Below, in pieces: positions 8,665 through 18,339 of a stretch of 64,000 nt of DNA. The DNA is taken from NCBI GenBank assembly GCA_947448735.1, contig CANFOS010000003.1:62001-126000 (forward strand). The letters are read 5' to 3'. Made by a program: the position numbers and the translations under genes. This DNA comes from Comamonadaceae bacterium (lineage in GTDB: Bacteria; Pseudomonadota; Gammaproteobacteria; Burkholderiales; Burkholderiaceae_C). Under the pieces are notes generated by a model. The model ran no database searches. It was not told the origin of the DNA and worked only from the letters and a program-made list of their open reading frames with translations. Numbering within the stretch: position 1 is the stretch's first letter; the number at the start of each line of letters is the position of its first letter.

Positions 8665-11600
8665 TTATTTGGCACCAACCGGCTCGCGGTTGGTCTGAAC
8701 CTGCGCGCGCGTTGTCTCGGTGGATGCACTCAAACGGCGGTCTTTGCGCTCGAGCAAGGCACGCTTGTACTCGTTCGGGAAGACTTTGACGAACTTCAAG
8801 CGCGACTCAGCCCAGGTGTCCAGCAACTCGCGCGCGCGCTTGCTGCCGGTCCAGCGGTTGTGGTCTTGCAGCAGGCGCTTGAGAAGTGCTTCGTCGCTCT
8901 CCTCGGCATGCCAGTCTGACGTGTCGTGGGTATGCTGCTCGGCCGTTGTGACGACCTTGTCAAGGCTGACCATGGAGGTATTGCAGCGGCTGGCAAACTG
9001 GCCATCTTCGTCATACACATAGGCCACGCCGCCGCTCATGCCGGCGGCAAAATTGCGGCCAGTTTTACCCAGTACCACGACCGTTCCGCCCGTCATGTAC
9101 TCGCAGCCGTGGTCGCCCGTGCCTTCCACAACCGCCGTCGCACCCGACAGTCGCACCGCAAAGCGCTCGCCTGCCACGCCGCTGAAAAACGCCTCACCTG
9201 TGGTGGCACCGTAGAGCACGGTGTTGCCGACGATGGTGTTTTTGTGCGACTCGCCCCTGAAGTCGATGCTCGGGCGCACCACAATGCGGCCGCCGCTCAG
9301 GCCCTTGCCGGTGTAGTCGTTGGCATCGCCAATCAGGTACATGGTGATGCCTTTGGCCAGGAACGCACCAAACGACTGGCCGCCGGTGCCTTCCAGCTGA
9401 ATGCGCAGCGTGTCGTCTGGCAGGCCTTGCGGGTGGTGGCGCGTCAGCTCGCCCGACAGCATGGCGCCGACGGTGCGGTTAACGTTGCGTGCCACCTCAA
9501 TGAACTGGACTTTTTCGCCTTTTTCAATGGCCGCTTTTGACTTTTCAATCAGCCGCACGTCAAGGGCTTTTTCCAGCCCGTGCTCTTGGGTGGAGCTGTG
9601 CAAACGCGGCACGTCAGCCGGGACATTGGGCTGATAGAACAGGCGCGCAAAGTCAAGGCCGGCGGCCTTCCAGTGCTCAATGCCTTTTTGCGTGTCGAGC
9701 AAGTCAGCCCGGCCAATCAGTTCGTCAAAGGTGCGCACGCCGAGTTGCGCCATTAAGTGGCGCGCTTCTTCGGCCACAAAGAAAAAGTAATTGACGACAT
9801 GCTCGGGCTTGCCGCTGAATTTTTGGCGCAACACCGGGTCTTGCGTGGCCACACCCACCGGGCAGGTGTTCAAGTGGCATTTGCGCATCATGATGCAGCC
9901 TTCAACCACCAGCGGGGCGGTAGCAAAACCGAACTCATCGGCACCCAGCAGCGCGCCTATGACCACGTCCCGGCCGGTTTTCATCTGGCCGTCGGCCTGC
10001 ACGCGAATACGGCCACGCAAGCGGTTGAGCACCAAGGTTTGCTGGGTTTCAGCCAGGCCAATTTCCCATGGGCTGCCTGCATGCTTGATGCTCGACCAGG
10101 GCGATGCGCCCGTGCCGCCGTCATGGCCTGCTATCACAATGTGGTCCGCCTTGGCCTTGGTCACGCCTGCCGCGATGGTGCCAACGCCGACTTCACTGAC
10201 CAGCTTGACACTGATGCTGGCGCGCGGGTTCACGTTTTTCAAATCATGAATCAGCTGCGCCAAGTCTTCGATCGAATAAATGTCGTGGTGCGGTGGTGGA
10301 GAAATCAAACCCACGCCCGGCACCGAATAACGCAGCGCGCCAATGTATTCACTGACCTTGCCGCCCGGCAACTGGCCGCCTTCACCCGGTTTGGCGCCCT
10401 GCGCCATTTTGATTTGAATCTGGTCAGCCGACACCAGATATTCAGCCGTCACGCCAAAGCGGCCCGAGGCCACCTGCTTGATCTTTGAGCGCAGCGAATC
10501 ACCGTCTTGCAAAGGCAAATCAACTTCCACTTGGCTTGAACCAATCACACTTTTCAGTGTTTCTCCTTTTTTGATCGGGATGCCTTTGAGCTCCTGGCGG
10601 TAGCGGTTCGGGTCTTCACCGCCCTCGCCGGTGTTGCTTTTGCCGCCAATGCGGTTCATGGCCACGGCCAGCGTGGCATGGGCTTCCGTGCTGATGGAGC
10701 CCAGCGACATGGCACCTGTGGCAAAGCGTTTGACGATTTCTTTGGCGGACTCGACCTCATCGATCGGGATGGCCTTGCTCGGGTCAATCTTGAACTCAAA
10801 CAGCCCGCGCAGCGTCATGTGGCGCCGGTTTTGGTCGTTGATGAGCTGGGCGTATTCTTTGTAGGTGTTGAAGTTGTTGGCCCGCGTGGCGTGCTGCAAT
10901 TTGGCAATCGCATCGGGTGTCCACATGTGGTTTTCACCGCGCACACGGAAGGCGTATTCGCCGCCTGCATCGAGCATGCTGCTCAGCACCGGGTCATCGC
11001 TGAAAGCAGCACGGTGCATGCGCAGCGCTTCTTCGGCAATCTCAAACACGCCCATGCCTTCCACCTGGCTGGCGGTGCCGGTAAAGAACTTGGCAATCGT
11101 CTCGCGGCTCAAGCCAATCGCTTCAAACAGCTGCGCACCGCAGTAGCTCATGTAGGTGGACACGCCCATCTTGGACATGATTTTCGACAGGCCTTTGCCA
11201 ACCGCTTTGGTGTAGTTGTAGATGGCTTTTTCAGTCGACAGATCACCCGGCAAACCCTTGTGCATCTCGGCCAATGTTTCCAGCGCCAGGTAGGGGTGTA
11301 CGGCCTCCGCGCCGTAGCCTGCCAGCACCGCAAAGTGGTGGACTTCACGGGCTGAGCCGGTTTCAACCACCAGGCCTGCGGTGGTGCGCAAGCCCACGCT
11401 CACCAGATGCTGGTGAATCGCTGACAAAGCGAGCAAAGCCGGAATGGCCACTTGGGTTGCGCTCAAGGCGCGGTCGCTGATGATGAGAATATTTTTGCCC
11501 GACTTGATGGCATCCACGGCCTCGGCACAAAGGGACGCGAGCTTGGCTTCTACCCCTTCATGGCCCCAGGCCAGCGGGTAAGTGATGTCCAGCGTGTAGC

Positions 11601-13464
11601 TTTTGAACTTGCCTTGTGTGTGTGCTTCAATGGCGCGCAGCTTTTGCATGTCAGCCACGTTCAGCACCGGCTGGCCGACTTCCAGCCGCATCGGTGGGTT
11701 GACCTGGTTGATGTCCAGCAGGTTCGGCTTGGGACCGATGAAGGACACCAGCGACATCACAATCGCCTCGCGAATCGGGTCGATCGGTGGGTTGGTGACC
11801 TGTGCAAACAACTGCTTGAAGTAGTTGTACAGCGATTTGTTTTTGTTTGACAGCACCGCCAGTGGTGAGTCGTTGCCCATGGAGCCGGTAGCCTCTTCGC
11901 CATTGGCGGCCATCGGAGACATCAGGAACTTGATGTCTTCCTGGGTGTAGCCGAAGGCTTGCTGGCGGTCAAGCAGGCTTGGCACTCCCCCGTGGTTCCC
12001 CACGTCGTGTGGTTCGCCTCCCCCCTCGCTGGGGGCGGCGCCTTGCGCCCGGCCAAGCCGGTCCGCGGCCCCTGCTTGTAAAGACTTGATGTCATCGAGC
12101 TTGATGCGCAAATTTTCAATCCACTGCTTGTACGGTTTGCTGTGCGACAGCGTGGCTTTGATCTCTTCGTCGTCGACCATGCGGCCTTGTTCAAGGTCAA
12201 TCAAGAACATCTTGCCCGGCTGCAAACGCCATTTGCGGACGATTTTGTGCTCTGGAATCGGCAGCACGCCAGACTCGGATGCCATGATGACCAAATCATC
12301 ATCTGTCACGCAGTAGCGCGAGGGGCGCAGGCCGTTGCGGTCGAGTGTGGCGCCAATCTGGCGGCCATCGGTAAAGACAATTGACGCCGGACCGTCCCAC
12401 GGCTCGAGCATGGCGGCGTGGTATTCATAAAACGCTTTGCGGCGCTCGTCCATCGTCGTGTGCTGCTCCCACGGCTCGGGGATCATCATCATCACCGCCT
12501 GGCTGATCGGGTAACCCGACATGGTGAGGAGCTCCAGGCAATTGTCGAAGGTGGCGGTGTCGGACTGGTCGGCAAAGCTGATCGGATAAAGCTTTTGCAG
12601 GTCTGCACCCAGCACCGGAGACGACATCACGCCCTCCCGCGCTTTCATCCAGTTGTAGTTGCCCTTGACCGTGTTGATCTCGCCGTTATGCGCGACGTAG
12701 CGGTAGGGGTGGGCCAGTGGCCATTCGGGGAAGGTATTGGTGCTGAAACGCTGGTGCACCAGGCCAAGCGCAGAGACGCAGCGCATGTCTTGCAAATCAA
12801 GGTAGTAGGTACCGACTTGATCGGCCAGCAGCAGGCCTTTGTAGACCACCGTGCGGCTGGACATGCTGGGGACGTAATATTCTTTACTGTGCGTCAGGTG
12901 CAGGTTTTGAATCGCGGCACTGGCGGTTTTGCGAATGACGTACAGCTTGCGCTCGAGCGCGTCCTGCACGATGACGTCATTGCCACGGCCGATGAAAATC
13001 TGCCGCAAAACCGGCTCTTTTTCGCGCACGGTAGGGGACATCGGCATGTCGCGGTTGACCGGCACATCGCGCCAGCCCAGCAGCACCTGGCCTTCAGCCC
13101 TGACCGCACGCTCCAGCGCCTGCTCGCAGGCAAGGCGGGACGCGTGTTCTTTTGGCAAAAACACCATGCCTACGCCGTATTCGCCGGGGGGCGGCAAATC
13201 GACGCCTTGCTTGGCCATTTCTTCGCGGTACAGGGCGTCGGGCAGCTGAATCAAAATGCCCGCGCCGTCGCCCATCAGCTTGTCAGCACCCACAGCGCCC
13301 CGATGGTCCAGGTTTTCGAGAATCTTCAAGCCTTGCTGGACGATGGCATGCGACTTGTGCCCCTTGATGTGCGCCACAAAACCAACGCCGCAAGCATCAT
13401 GCTCTTGCGAAGGTGAATACAAACCGTGGTCTTGACTATGTTTGATCTCAGCAGCCGTGGTCAT
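8665..13464 (-). CDS. gltB: Glutamate synthase [NADPH] large subunit, with in-frame repeat insert
   Basis: A 1599-residue alpha subunit that hydrolyses glutamine and transfers ammonia to 2-oxoglutarate. Cys25 in [13 protein letters not shown] is the expected N-terminal nucleophile after removal of a 24-residue propeptide. The class II amidase domain is followed by the central domain, the FMN synthase domain ([15 protein letters not shown]) and the 3Fe-4S cysteines in [19 protein letters not shown]. The C-terminal GXGXG beta-helix region contains [14 protein letters not shown]. Residues about 465-498, in the loop before [12 protein letters not shown], are encoded by a family B palindromic repeat and look foreign. 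The ATG at 13464 has an AGGAG ribosome-binding site. Confidence 0.97.
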   Translation of the reverse strand: MTTAAEIKHSQDHGLYSPSQEHDACGVGFVAHIKGHKSHAIVQQGLKILENLDHRGAVGADKLMGDGAGILIQLPDALYREEMAKQGVDLPPPGEYGVGMVFLPKEHASRLACEQALERAVRAEGQVLLGWRDVPVNRDMPMSPTVREKEPVLRQIFIGRGNDVIVQDALERKLYVIRKTASAAIQNLHLTHSKEYYVPSMSSRTVVYKGLLLADQVGTYYLDLQDMRCVSALGLVHQRFSTNTFPEWPLAHPYRYVAHNGEINTVKGNYNWMKAREGVMSSPVLGADLQKLYPISFADQSDTATFDNCLELLTMSGYPISQAVMMMIPEPWEQHTTMDERRKAFYEYHAAMLEPWDGPASIVFTDGRQIGATLDRNGLRPSRYCVTDDDLVIMASESGVLPIPEHKIVRKWRLQPGKMFLIDLEQGRMVDDEEIKATLSHSKPYKQWIENLRIKLDDIKSLQAGAADRLGRAQGAAPSEGGGEPHDVGNHGGVPSLLDRQQAFGYTQEDIKFLMSPMAANGEEATGSMGNDSPLAVLSNKNKSLYNYFKQLFAQVTNPPIDPIREAIVMSLVSFIGPKPNLLDINQVNPPMRLEVGQPVLNVADMQKLRAIEAHTQGKFKSYTLDITYPLAWGHEGVEAKLASLCAEAVDAIKSGKNILIISDRALSATQVAIPALLALSAIHQHLVSVGLRTTAGLVVETGSAREVHHFAVLAGYGAEAVHPYLALETLAEMHKGLPGDLSTEKAIYNYTKAVGKGLSKIMSKMGVSTYMSYCGAQLFEAIGLSRETIAKFFTGTASQVEGMGVFEIAEEALRMHRAAFSDDPVLSSMLDAGGEYAFRVRGENHMWTPDAIAKLQHATRANNFNTYKEYAQLINDQNRRHMTLRGLFEFKIDPSKAIPIDEVESAKEIVKRFATGAMSLGSISTEAHATLAVAMNRIGGKSNTGEGGEDPNRYRQELKGIPIKKGETLKSVIGSSQVEVDLPLQDGDSLRSKIKQVASGRFGVTAEYLVSADQIQIKMAQGAKPGEGGQLPGGKVSEYIGALRYSVPGVGLISPPPHHDIYSIEDLAQLIHDLKNVNPRASISVKLVSEVGVGTIAAGVTKAKADHIVIAGHDGGTGASPWSSIKHAGSPWEIGLAETQQTLVLNRLRGRIRVQADGQMKTGRDVVIGALLGADEFGFATAPLVVEGCIMMRKCHLNTCPVGVATQDPVLRQKFSGKPEHVVNYFFFVAEEARHLMAQLGVRTFDELIGRADLLDTQKGIEHWKAAGLDFARLFYQPNVPADVPRLHSSTQEHGLEKALDVRLIEKSKAAIEKGEKVQFIEVARNVNRTVGAMLSGELTRHHPQGLPDDTLRIQLEGTGGQSFGAFLAKGITMYLIGDANDYTGKGLSGGRIVVRPSIDFRGESHKNTIVGNTVLYGATTGEAFFSGVAGERFAVRLSGATAVVEGTGDHGCEYMTGGTVVVLGKTGRNFAAGMSGGVAYVYDEDGQFASRCNTSMVSLDKVVTTAEQHTHDTSDWHAEESDEALLKRLLQDHNRWTGSKRARELLDTWAESRLKFVKVFPNEYKRALLERKDRRLSASTETTRAQVQTNREPVGAK
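11984..12080 (-). repeat. Family B interspersed repeat, copy 1, in frame inside gltB
   Basis: On the coding strand it holds GGGCCGC, a CGCCCCCAGCGAGGGGGG core, GGCGAACCACACGACGTGGGG and a final CGGGGGAGTG. The blocks and their order match the family B copies at 33364 and 59885. It is translated without a stop or frameshift as an Ala/Gly-rich segment of GltB. Confidence 0.78.
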
Positions 13465-13494
13465 GGCGCACTCCTAAATTTATCGGGGAATCAG

Positions 13495-13523
13495 ATCATA
13501 AGTTTTAGCAACAACAATGCCAA
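13495..13523 (-). promoter_or_regulatory. Probable sigma-70 promoter of gltBD
   Basis: On the minus strand a TTGGCA box (13518-13523) and a TATGAT box (13495-13500) are separated by 17 bp, about 30 bp upstream of the gltB ATG. Both boxes are close to consensus. Confidence 0.6.
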
Positions 13524-13530
13524 ACACTTT

Positions 13531-13551
13531 AATAGGGGTCAGATTCCAATT
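13531..13551 (+). repeat. Left inverted repeat of the transposase unit
   Basis: AATAGGGGTCAGATTCCAATT, perfectly inverted at 14351-14371. The GGGTCAGA core is typical of sequences flanking Y1/REP-associated transposases. Confidence 0.9.
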
Positions 13552-13635
13552 AATTCTCACCCTGTCGATCGGAAAATTAATAAGGGACAGATTGCTATAA
13601 AATATTTTCTTCAATTAAATCAATAACTTGCCGCA

Positions 13636-14337
13636 TCAATCACCCTTGGAAACCTTGTTTTGTGGGCGACCAGCCTTGCTTTTGTTGACCCGGCGAAGGG
13701 TCCTTTTTTGTAAATCTGCAACAAAATCATCTTCTCCCAGCGCCCAGCCAGCCAAAGTAGACCGCGTCAAAGCGGCCTGCTGGTCGGCGCTGATGCCCGC
13801 CCGCACCAAATCGGCGTAAGCGGCTTCGCGCCCAAACGGCGTGTTCGCCAAGCCCCAGTAAAGCGGATGTGGGGCGATGAGTTTGTCTTGACGCACGCCG
13901 ACATACAGGCCGTGACTGGACCAAGGGTAGTCGGCTGCCTCTGTGACCAGGCCCGCGCGCACCGGATTCAAGTCAATATAGGCCATACAGGCCAGCAGAT
14001 AACGGTCGGTCTGGATCAAGGTTGAGCGGTAGCGCCCCTCCCAGAGCGTGCCGGTACGGCTCTGCAAATCATTGAAATAACGCACATAGCTGCGGCCGAC
14101 GGCCTGCATCATTTGCGGCAATCCGGTGTCCGTCTGGGGCGTTGCCAACAGGTGAAAGTGGTTGCTCATCAGCACGTAGGCGTGAACATCCACACCGAAT
14201 TTTTTGGCGTGGTCGTCAATCAGGCCAAGCAAGACCTGATAGTCGGCAGTTGTGGTGAAGATCGCCTGACGGTTGTTGCCCCGCTGGATGATGTGGTGCG
14301 GGTAGGCGGGAAGCGTCAAACGCGGCAGTCGGGCCAT
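13636..14337 (-). CDS. REP-associated Y1 (HUH) transposase
   Basis: A 233-residue protein of the TnpA_REP / Y1_Tnp family (RAYT), single-strand nucleases related to IS200/IS605 transposases. The N-terminus MARLPRLTLPAYPHHIIQRG is characteristic. The HUH motif is in VLMSNHFHLLATP and the likely catalytic tyrosine is in SYVRYFNDLQSRTGTLWEGR. The family pattern CMAYIDLNPVRAGLV follows. The C-terminus is lysine-rich, as expected for DNA binding. No frameshift or stop is seen, so the gene appears intact. Such genes are often domesticated single copies that process REP palindromes. Confidence 0.92.
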   Translation of the reverse strand: MARLPRLTLPAYPHHIIQRGNNRQAIFTTTADYQVLLGLIDDHAKKFGVDVHAYVLMSNHFHLLATPQTDTGLPQMMQAVGRSYVRYFNDLQSRTGTLWEGRYRSTLIQTDRYLLACMAYIDLNPVRAGLVTEAADYPWSSHGLYVGVRQDKLIAPHPLYWGLANTPFGREAAYADLVRAGISADQQAALTRSTLAGWALGEDDFVADLQKRTLRRVNKSKAGRPQNKVSKGD

Positions 14338-14350
14338 GAGTTTGGGGTTT

Positions 14351-14371
14351 AATTGGAATCTGACCCCTATT
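14351..14371 (-). repeat. Right inverted repeat of the transposase unit
   Basis: AATTGGAATCTGACCCCTATT, the exact inverse of the left end. It lies 13 bp upstream of the transposase start codon. Confidence 0.9.
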
Positions 14372-14415
14372 ATGGTTTAAAACATTTTCCGAACCACTTT
14401 TAACGCACGAAAAAT

Positions 14416-14466
14416 GGGGTTAGCCCAATGAATACCTAAGCTAGAAGCTATTTAATGAATAGCAAA
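14416..14466 (-). repeat. Family A interspersed repeat, copy 3
   Basis: Minus-strand reading is GCTATTCATTAAATAGCTTC, then TAGCTTAGGTATTCATTGGGC. The GCTATT/AATAGC arms form a small hairpin. It lies immediately after the stop of the binding-protein gene at 14475. Confidence 0.78.
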
Positions 14467-14474
14467 AAAGAGTC

Positions 14475-15632
14475 TTAACGGAGCACTTTACCGTCTGGCG
14501 TGATGGTCACCAGGTCTACCGCGCCCACAGATTCGTACTTTTTGGCACGCAGGTTGACGCGAAAGCCCCTCATGTCGTAGTCAGTCATGGACTCAAACGC
14601 TTTTTGGAGCCCGGCGCGGTCTGGCTTGCCTTTGCCGGATTCAGCCTGTGCAGCGCGGCGCACGCCCTCGGCAAAGGCGCGCGCGGCAACATAGCCCTCC
14701 ACGCTTTCATAGCTGGGGGCCTGGTCGGTCGTGTTCAGCACGTCCAGGTACTCCCTGACCAGCGGCGTACCGATGCTGCGTGGCGATGGCACGACCTGGG
14801 AGATGACAATACCGCCAATTTCTTTCCCCAGCGCGCTGAACAAGGGGTCAATTCCCACCACAGAGAAGGTTAAAAACTGGCCGCCAAAACCGGCTTGACG
14901 CGCTTTGCGAATGAAGGCAGCCGCTGAGTTGAAAAGGCTGACCTGAATGATGGCCTGGGGGTTGACCTTCATCAATGCGGCCACGGCTGCATCGACCTTA
15001 TCGCTGTTGACCGGCGACAGCGCGCTGGCCACCAGGGGCGGACGCTTCAGGTCAACCAGGGCTTGGGTAATGGCTGCCATTCCAGCCCGGCCCATGGCGT
15101 CTTCTTCGGCAAACACCGCAATCCGGTCCTGATTGATCGTGGCGCAGTGGCGCACGACTTTGTAGGCTTCATCAGACAGGGCGGGCCGCACGTGAAAAAC
15201 GTTGCTTGAGGCGGCATCATGCAAGCTGTCTGAAGCAGCGAAAGGCGCAAAAAAAGGGATACCCGATGTTTTTGTCACGGCATAGGCGGCATCGCAACTG
15301 GCCGTACCTGCAAAGCCGAAAAGCGCATCAACGCCTTCGTTTATAAACAGTTTGGCGTTGGCAGCCGCCCTTGTGGCACTGTAGCCGTCATCCATGGTTT
15401 TGACTTCGATTTTGAAGCCCGCCGCGCCGTTTTTGGCGTTGATGGCATCAAAGTACATCTTGGCACCGTTGAAGTAAGCCAAGCCAATCTGGTCAGCGGC
15501 CCCTGTGAGCGGCACAGACTGCCCCAAAAGCAGCTTGCGCCCTCCTTTTGCTTGAGCAAAAAGCGCCGAGCTTGCCACCAAAGCGCCGCCTGACAAACCA
15601 GTTTGAATAAATCTGCGTCGATTGAATTGCAT
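14475..15632 (-). CDS. Branched-chain-amino-acid-type ABC transporter substrate-binding protein
   Basis: A 385-residue periplasmic binding protein of the LivK / type 1 receptor fold. The N-terminus MQFNRRRFIQTGLSGGALVA has a twin-arginine pattern (RRRFIQ) before a hydrophobic stretch, so Tat or Sec export is probable. Family segments include LLLGQSVPLTGAADQIGLAY, then IEVKTMDDGYSATRAAANA and VDALFGFAGTASCDAAYAVT. No permease or ATPase genes are adjacent, so this is an orphan receptor. Many Comamonadaceae encode scores of such proteins. The ligand cannot be told from sequence. Confidence 0.88.
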   Translation of the reverse strand: MQFNRRRFIQTGLSGGALVASSALFAQAKGGRKLLLGQSVPLTGAADQIGLAYFNGAKMYFDAINAKNGAAGFKIEVKTMDDGYSATRAAANAKLFINEGVDALFGFAGTASCDAAYAVTKTSGIPFFAPFAASDSLHDAASSNVFHVRPALSDEAYKVVRHCATINQDRIAVFAEEDAMGRAGMAAITQALVDLKRPPLVASALSPVNSDKVDAAVAALMKVNPQAIIQVSLFNSAAAFIRKARQAGFGGQFLTFSVVGIDPLFSALGKEIGGIVISQVVPSPRSIGTPLVREYLDVLNTTDQAPSYESVEGYVAARAFAEGVRRAAQAESGKGKPDRAGLQKAFESMTDYDMRGFRVNLRAKKYESVGAVDLVTITPDGKVLR

Positions 15633-15804
15633 GATGTAGCCTTTGATTTACCGACAACACAAAGAAAACGGGCACGCATTTTTAGTTCTGGGGAGCCCTG
15701 CTTCCAGACACTTGGTGAATTTGTCACAAAATGTTATTGACGCGTAAGGGTAAGCCTTCGAGATTGGAAAAGCAAGATGGCATGGCTGCCAGGACCTTAA
15801 AAAG

Positions 15805-17028
15805 TCAGGCGGCGCGGTCTTGTAGCGCACGGTCATTTGCGTGGTCAAGCGCGCGATGAATGGCACTGGCCAGCAGCAAACCCGCCACGCAGCACGCAAC
15901 GCAGACCGCGCCGGTCCACTGCCAGCCGCCCGCCCGCACGGCAAGCCAGGCCACCAGCGGTGGTGCGGCGAATTGCCCGATGGCCGACCACTGCTGGATC
16001 CAGCCGACGGTGCTCGACACCGCCGCCGGGCTGGGTGCCAGGCGCACCGACAGACTGAACAAAGTCGCGGGAATGAGCCCACCAACGGCTGAAAAAACCA
16101 GCACGGCGCCGTATTGCAAGCGCGCATCCATCTGGGGCGTAAACGCCAGCACAGCCCCCACTGCCATCGCGACAAAGGCTGTACGCAGCAACGTTAGTGG
16201 GCGCACGCCTCGTTCCAGCAGACGACCGGCGGCCACATTGCCCACGATATTGGCTGCGGCTGCCAATGCCGTGAGCCAGCCTGCCAGGGCACTGGCCACG
16301 CCTGCCAAGGCATAAATGGTGGGCAAAAACCCCACCACCGCCAGCCACTGGCCTGAGTAAGCAGCAAAGCTCAACGCCAGCAGCCATGCGGGCCCAGAGC
16401 GCAAGGTCAGGCGAAGGATCTTCTGATTGGGCGCGCTCAAGGTCGCCGGCCTTGCATTGGCGGGCACCAGCCAAAGCACCAGCAGGGCCAGCAAAGTGCA
16501 CCACCCAGCCAACACGCCCCACCACACGCGCCAGCCCATGTCGGGTGCGGCCAGATGCATCACGTAGGGGCCGAGCAACAAGCCCAATGACGTGCCCAGC
16601 GGCATGTAAGCCCCCCAAAAACCCATAACCCGGTTCACCCGCTGTGGCCCAACCGATTGCCGCAACAGGGCAGGTGCAGGCAGCACCACCCACAAAAAGC
16701 CCAGGCCTTCCATCGCCCGGGTGGCCAGCAACCAAGCCGCGCTTTGTGCCAGCGCGCCCAAGGCACTGCCCATCGCCACCAGGAGCAACCCCAGCATCAT
16801 GCTGCGCTTGAGTCCTACACGCTGCACCGCCAGGCCTGTCATCAGACCCAGCAGCATGCCCGCCATCTGCATGCTGGACAACAAAAACCCGGCCTGCAGC
16901 AGCGTCACGCCCAGGACCTGGCCCAGCACTGGCAAAGCAGGGGGTAGCTTGCCGATATGCATGGCTGCCCCAACACCGGCTGCCAGGATACAAACAGCTG
17001 TGAAGTTTTTTGAAGGGTTCACCGTCAT
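15805..17028 (-). CDS. MFS transporter
   Basis: A carrier of about 407 residues with roughly 12 hydrophobic segments and the MFS A-like loop VQRVGLKRSMMLGLLL after the second segment. The general style (LPPALPVLGQVLGVTLLQAG at the start) resembles the CynX/NimT-type branch, but no substrate can be assigned. I chose ATG 17028, which lies 4 bp after the dgt stop. The upstream ATG at 17085 would overlap dgt by more than 50 bp and add a positively charged leader. Probably co-transcribed with dgt. Confidence 0.85.
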   Translation of the reverse strand: MTVNPSKNFTAVCILAAGVGAAMHIGKLPPALPVLGQVLGVTLLQAGFLLSSMQMAGMLLGLMTGLAVQRVGLKRSMMLGLLLVAMGSALGALAQSAAWLLATRAMEGLGFLWVVLPAPALLRQSVGPQRVNRVMGFWGAYMPLGTSLGLLLGPYVMHLAAPDMGWRVWWGVLAGWCTLLALLVLWLVPANARPATLSAPNQKILRLTLRSGPAWLLALSFAAYSGQWLAVVGFLPTIYALAGVASALAGWLTALAAAANIVGNVAAGRLLERGVRPLTLLRTAFVAMAVGAVLAFTPQMDARLQYGAVLVFSAVGGLIPATLFSLSVRLAPSPAAVSSTVGWIQQWSAIGQFAAPPLVAWLAVRAGGWQWTGAVCVACCVAGLLLASAIHRALDHANDRALQDRAA

Positions 17029-17032
17029 CGCG

Positions 17033-18256
17033 TTACGCCGCAAACATCGCCTTGCCACTGAGCCGCGCGTGCTCTTTGGCCGCAAAGCGGTCGGTCATGC
17101 CGGCAATGTAGTCGGCCACCACGCGTTCGGGCCTGGCGCTTTTTGAATGCACGACATCGATGCCGTCGAAACGCCCGCTGTGGGAGGCTGGCATTTGCGC
17201 GGGGTCAGCCATATAGGCAGCAAACAGATCGCGCACCACCTGCTGGGCCGCCTGCGTTTTACCCAGTACCTGTGGGTGGCGGTAGAGGTTGTGAAACAAA
17301 AAACGCTTCATGGCTGCCGATTGAGCCGCCATCGCAGGCGTAAAGCAGACCAGCGCAGCTTGCTGGCGCACGGCGGTCACATCTTGCGGCGCCGCATGGT
17401 TCAGCGCGTGGCGAGTTGCCTGCATCACGTCATAAACTTGCGCACTGAGCATCAGGCGGATGGTTTCAAACAGCAGCCTGCGCCCTTTGAGTTCAGGGTG
17501 CTGCTGCAAAGCCTGCAGGCTGTGCAGCCTGAAGAGTTCTACATCCTGCAACTGCTCCAGACTCAACAGGCCCGAGCGCACACCGTCGTCAATGTCATGC
17601 GCGTTATAGGCAATCTCGTCGGCCAGGTTGGCAAGCTGCGCCTCCAGGCTCGGCTGACGCCATGGATGAGGGCGATCAGACTGATCGGCAAAGCGCTGCG
17701 CCACACCGTCAGGCTCGCGCGCTTCAATGCGGTGGGCGTTGCGGCGCGAGCAGTGCTTCAAAATGCCTTCACGCGTCTCGAACGTCAGGTTCAAGCCGTT
17801 GTAGCTGGGGTAGCGCTCTTCAAGCGAGTCAACCACACGAAGGCTTTGCAGGTTGTGCTCAAAACCAGCACTGTCCGGGTTGTGACTCTTCAGGCATTCG
17901 TTGAGTGCGTCCTGTCCGGCATGGCCAAAGGGGGTGTGGCCCAGGTCATGCGCCAGCGCAATGGTTTCGACCAGATCCTCGTTCAGGTGCAGAGTGCGGG
18001 CAATCGAGCGGCCCAGTTGCGCAACTTCCAGCGAATGCGTCATCCGGGTGCGAAACAAATCTCCCTCGTGGTTCAAAAACACCTGCGTTTTGTAGACCAA
18101 GCGGCGAAATGCGGTGGAATGCACGATCCGGTCCCGGTCGCGCTGGAAGTCAGAGCGGGTGGGAGCCGGCATTTCTGGATAGCGGCGCCCTCTGGATTGG
18201 GCGGGGTCACAGGCATACCGCATCAAGGTGGGTGCCTGGGCAGAAGTCGGAGTCAT
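17033..18256 (-). CDS. dgt: Deoxyguanosinetriphosphate triphosphohydrolase-like protein
   Basis: A 407-residue HD-domain enzyme of the dGTPase type, which removes triphosphate from dNTPs and so tunes nucleotide pools. Metal ligands are visible in FRTRMTHSLEVAQLGR (His) and in the HD pair of IALAHDLGHTPFGHAGQ, followed by FEHNLQSLRVVD. The N-terminal FQRDRDRIVHSTAFRRL is the usual entry to this family. It matches the shorter dGTPase-like form rather than the 505-residue E. coli Dgt. The gene lies between aroB and an MFS gene; aroB-dgt adjacency is common in betaproteobacteria. Confidence 0.94.
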   Translation of the reverse strand: MTPTSAQAPTLMRYACDPAQSRGRRYPEMPAPTRSDFQRDRDRIVHSTAFRRLVYKTQVFLNHEGDLFRTRMTHSLEVAQLGRSIARTLHLNEDLVETIALAHDLGHTPFGHAGQDALNECLKSHNPDSAGFEHNLQSLRVVDSLEERYPSYNGLNLTFETREGILKHCSRRNAHRIEAREPDGVAQRFADQSDRPHPWRQPSLEAQLANLADEIAYNAHDIDDGVRSGLLSLEQLQDVELFRLHSLQALQQHPELKGRRLLFETIRLMLSAQVYDVMQATRHALNHAAPQDVTAVRQQAALVCFTPAMAAQSAAMKRFLFHNLYRHPQVLGKTQAAQQVVRDLFAAYMADPAQMPASHSGRFDGIDVVHSKSARPERVVADYIAGMTDRFAAKEHARLSGKAMFAA

Positions 18257-18295
18257 GAAAAAGCCATCTTACGTATCAAATTGGCATTTTGACCA

Positions 18296-18339
18296 ACATA
18301 AACAAGCGCTAGCCGCTACCAAATACATAGCGTATGCTA
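18296..18339 (-). repeat. Family A interspersed repeat, copy 4, supplying the aroB stop
   Basis: Minus-strand reading holds CCAATAGCATACGCTATG, then GGTAGCGGCTAGCGCTTGTT, matching the arm and GCGCTTGT box of other copies. The TAG stop of aroB (18337-18339) falls at its edge. Confidence 0.65.

Larger units (their letters stand above)
13531..14371 (-). mobile_element. REP-type transposase unit bounded by perfect inverted repeats
   Basis: A single Y1 transposase gene lies between two perfectly matching 21 bp inverted copies of AATAGGGGTCAGATTCCAATT (13531-13551 and, inverted, 14351-14371). A second, diverged box (AAGGGACAGATTGCTATA, near 13583-13600) sits inside the left end, giving a doubled terminus as in REP/RAYT arrangements. 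No target-site duplication is obvious. It sits between the gltB promoter and a binding-protein gene. Confidence 0.75.

Noticed and set aside
13636..14337. The transposase as the source of family A or B repeats.
   Set aside because: Its own ends (GGGGTCAGATTCCAATT) share no clear sequence with either family, so a link would be speculation.
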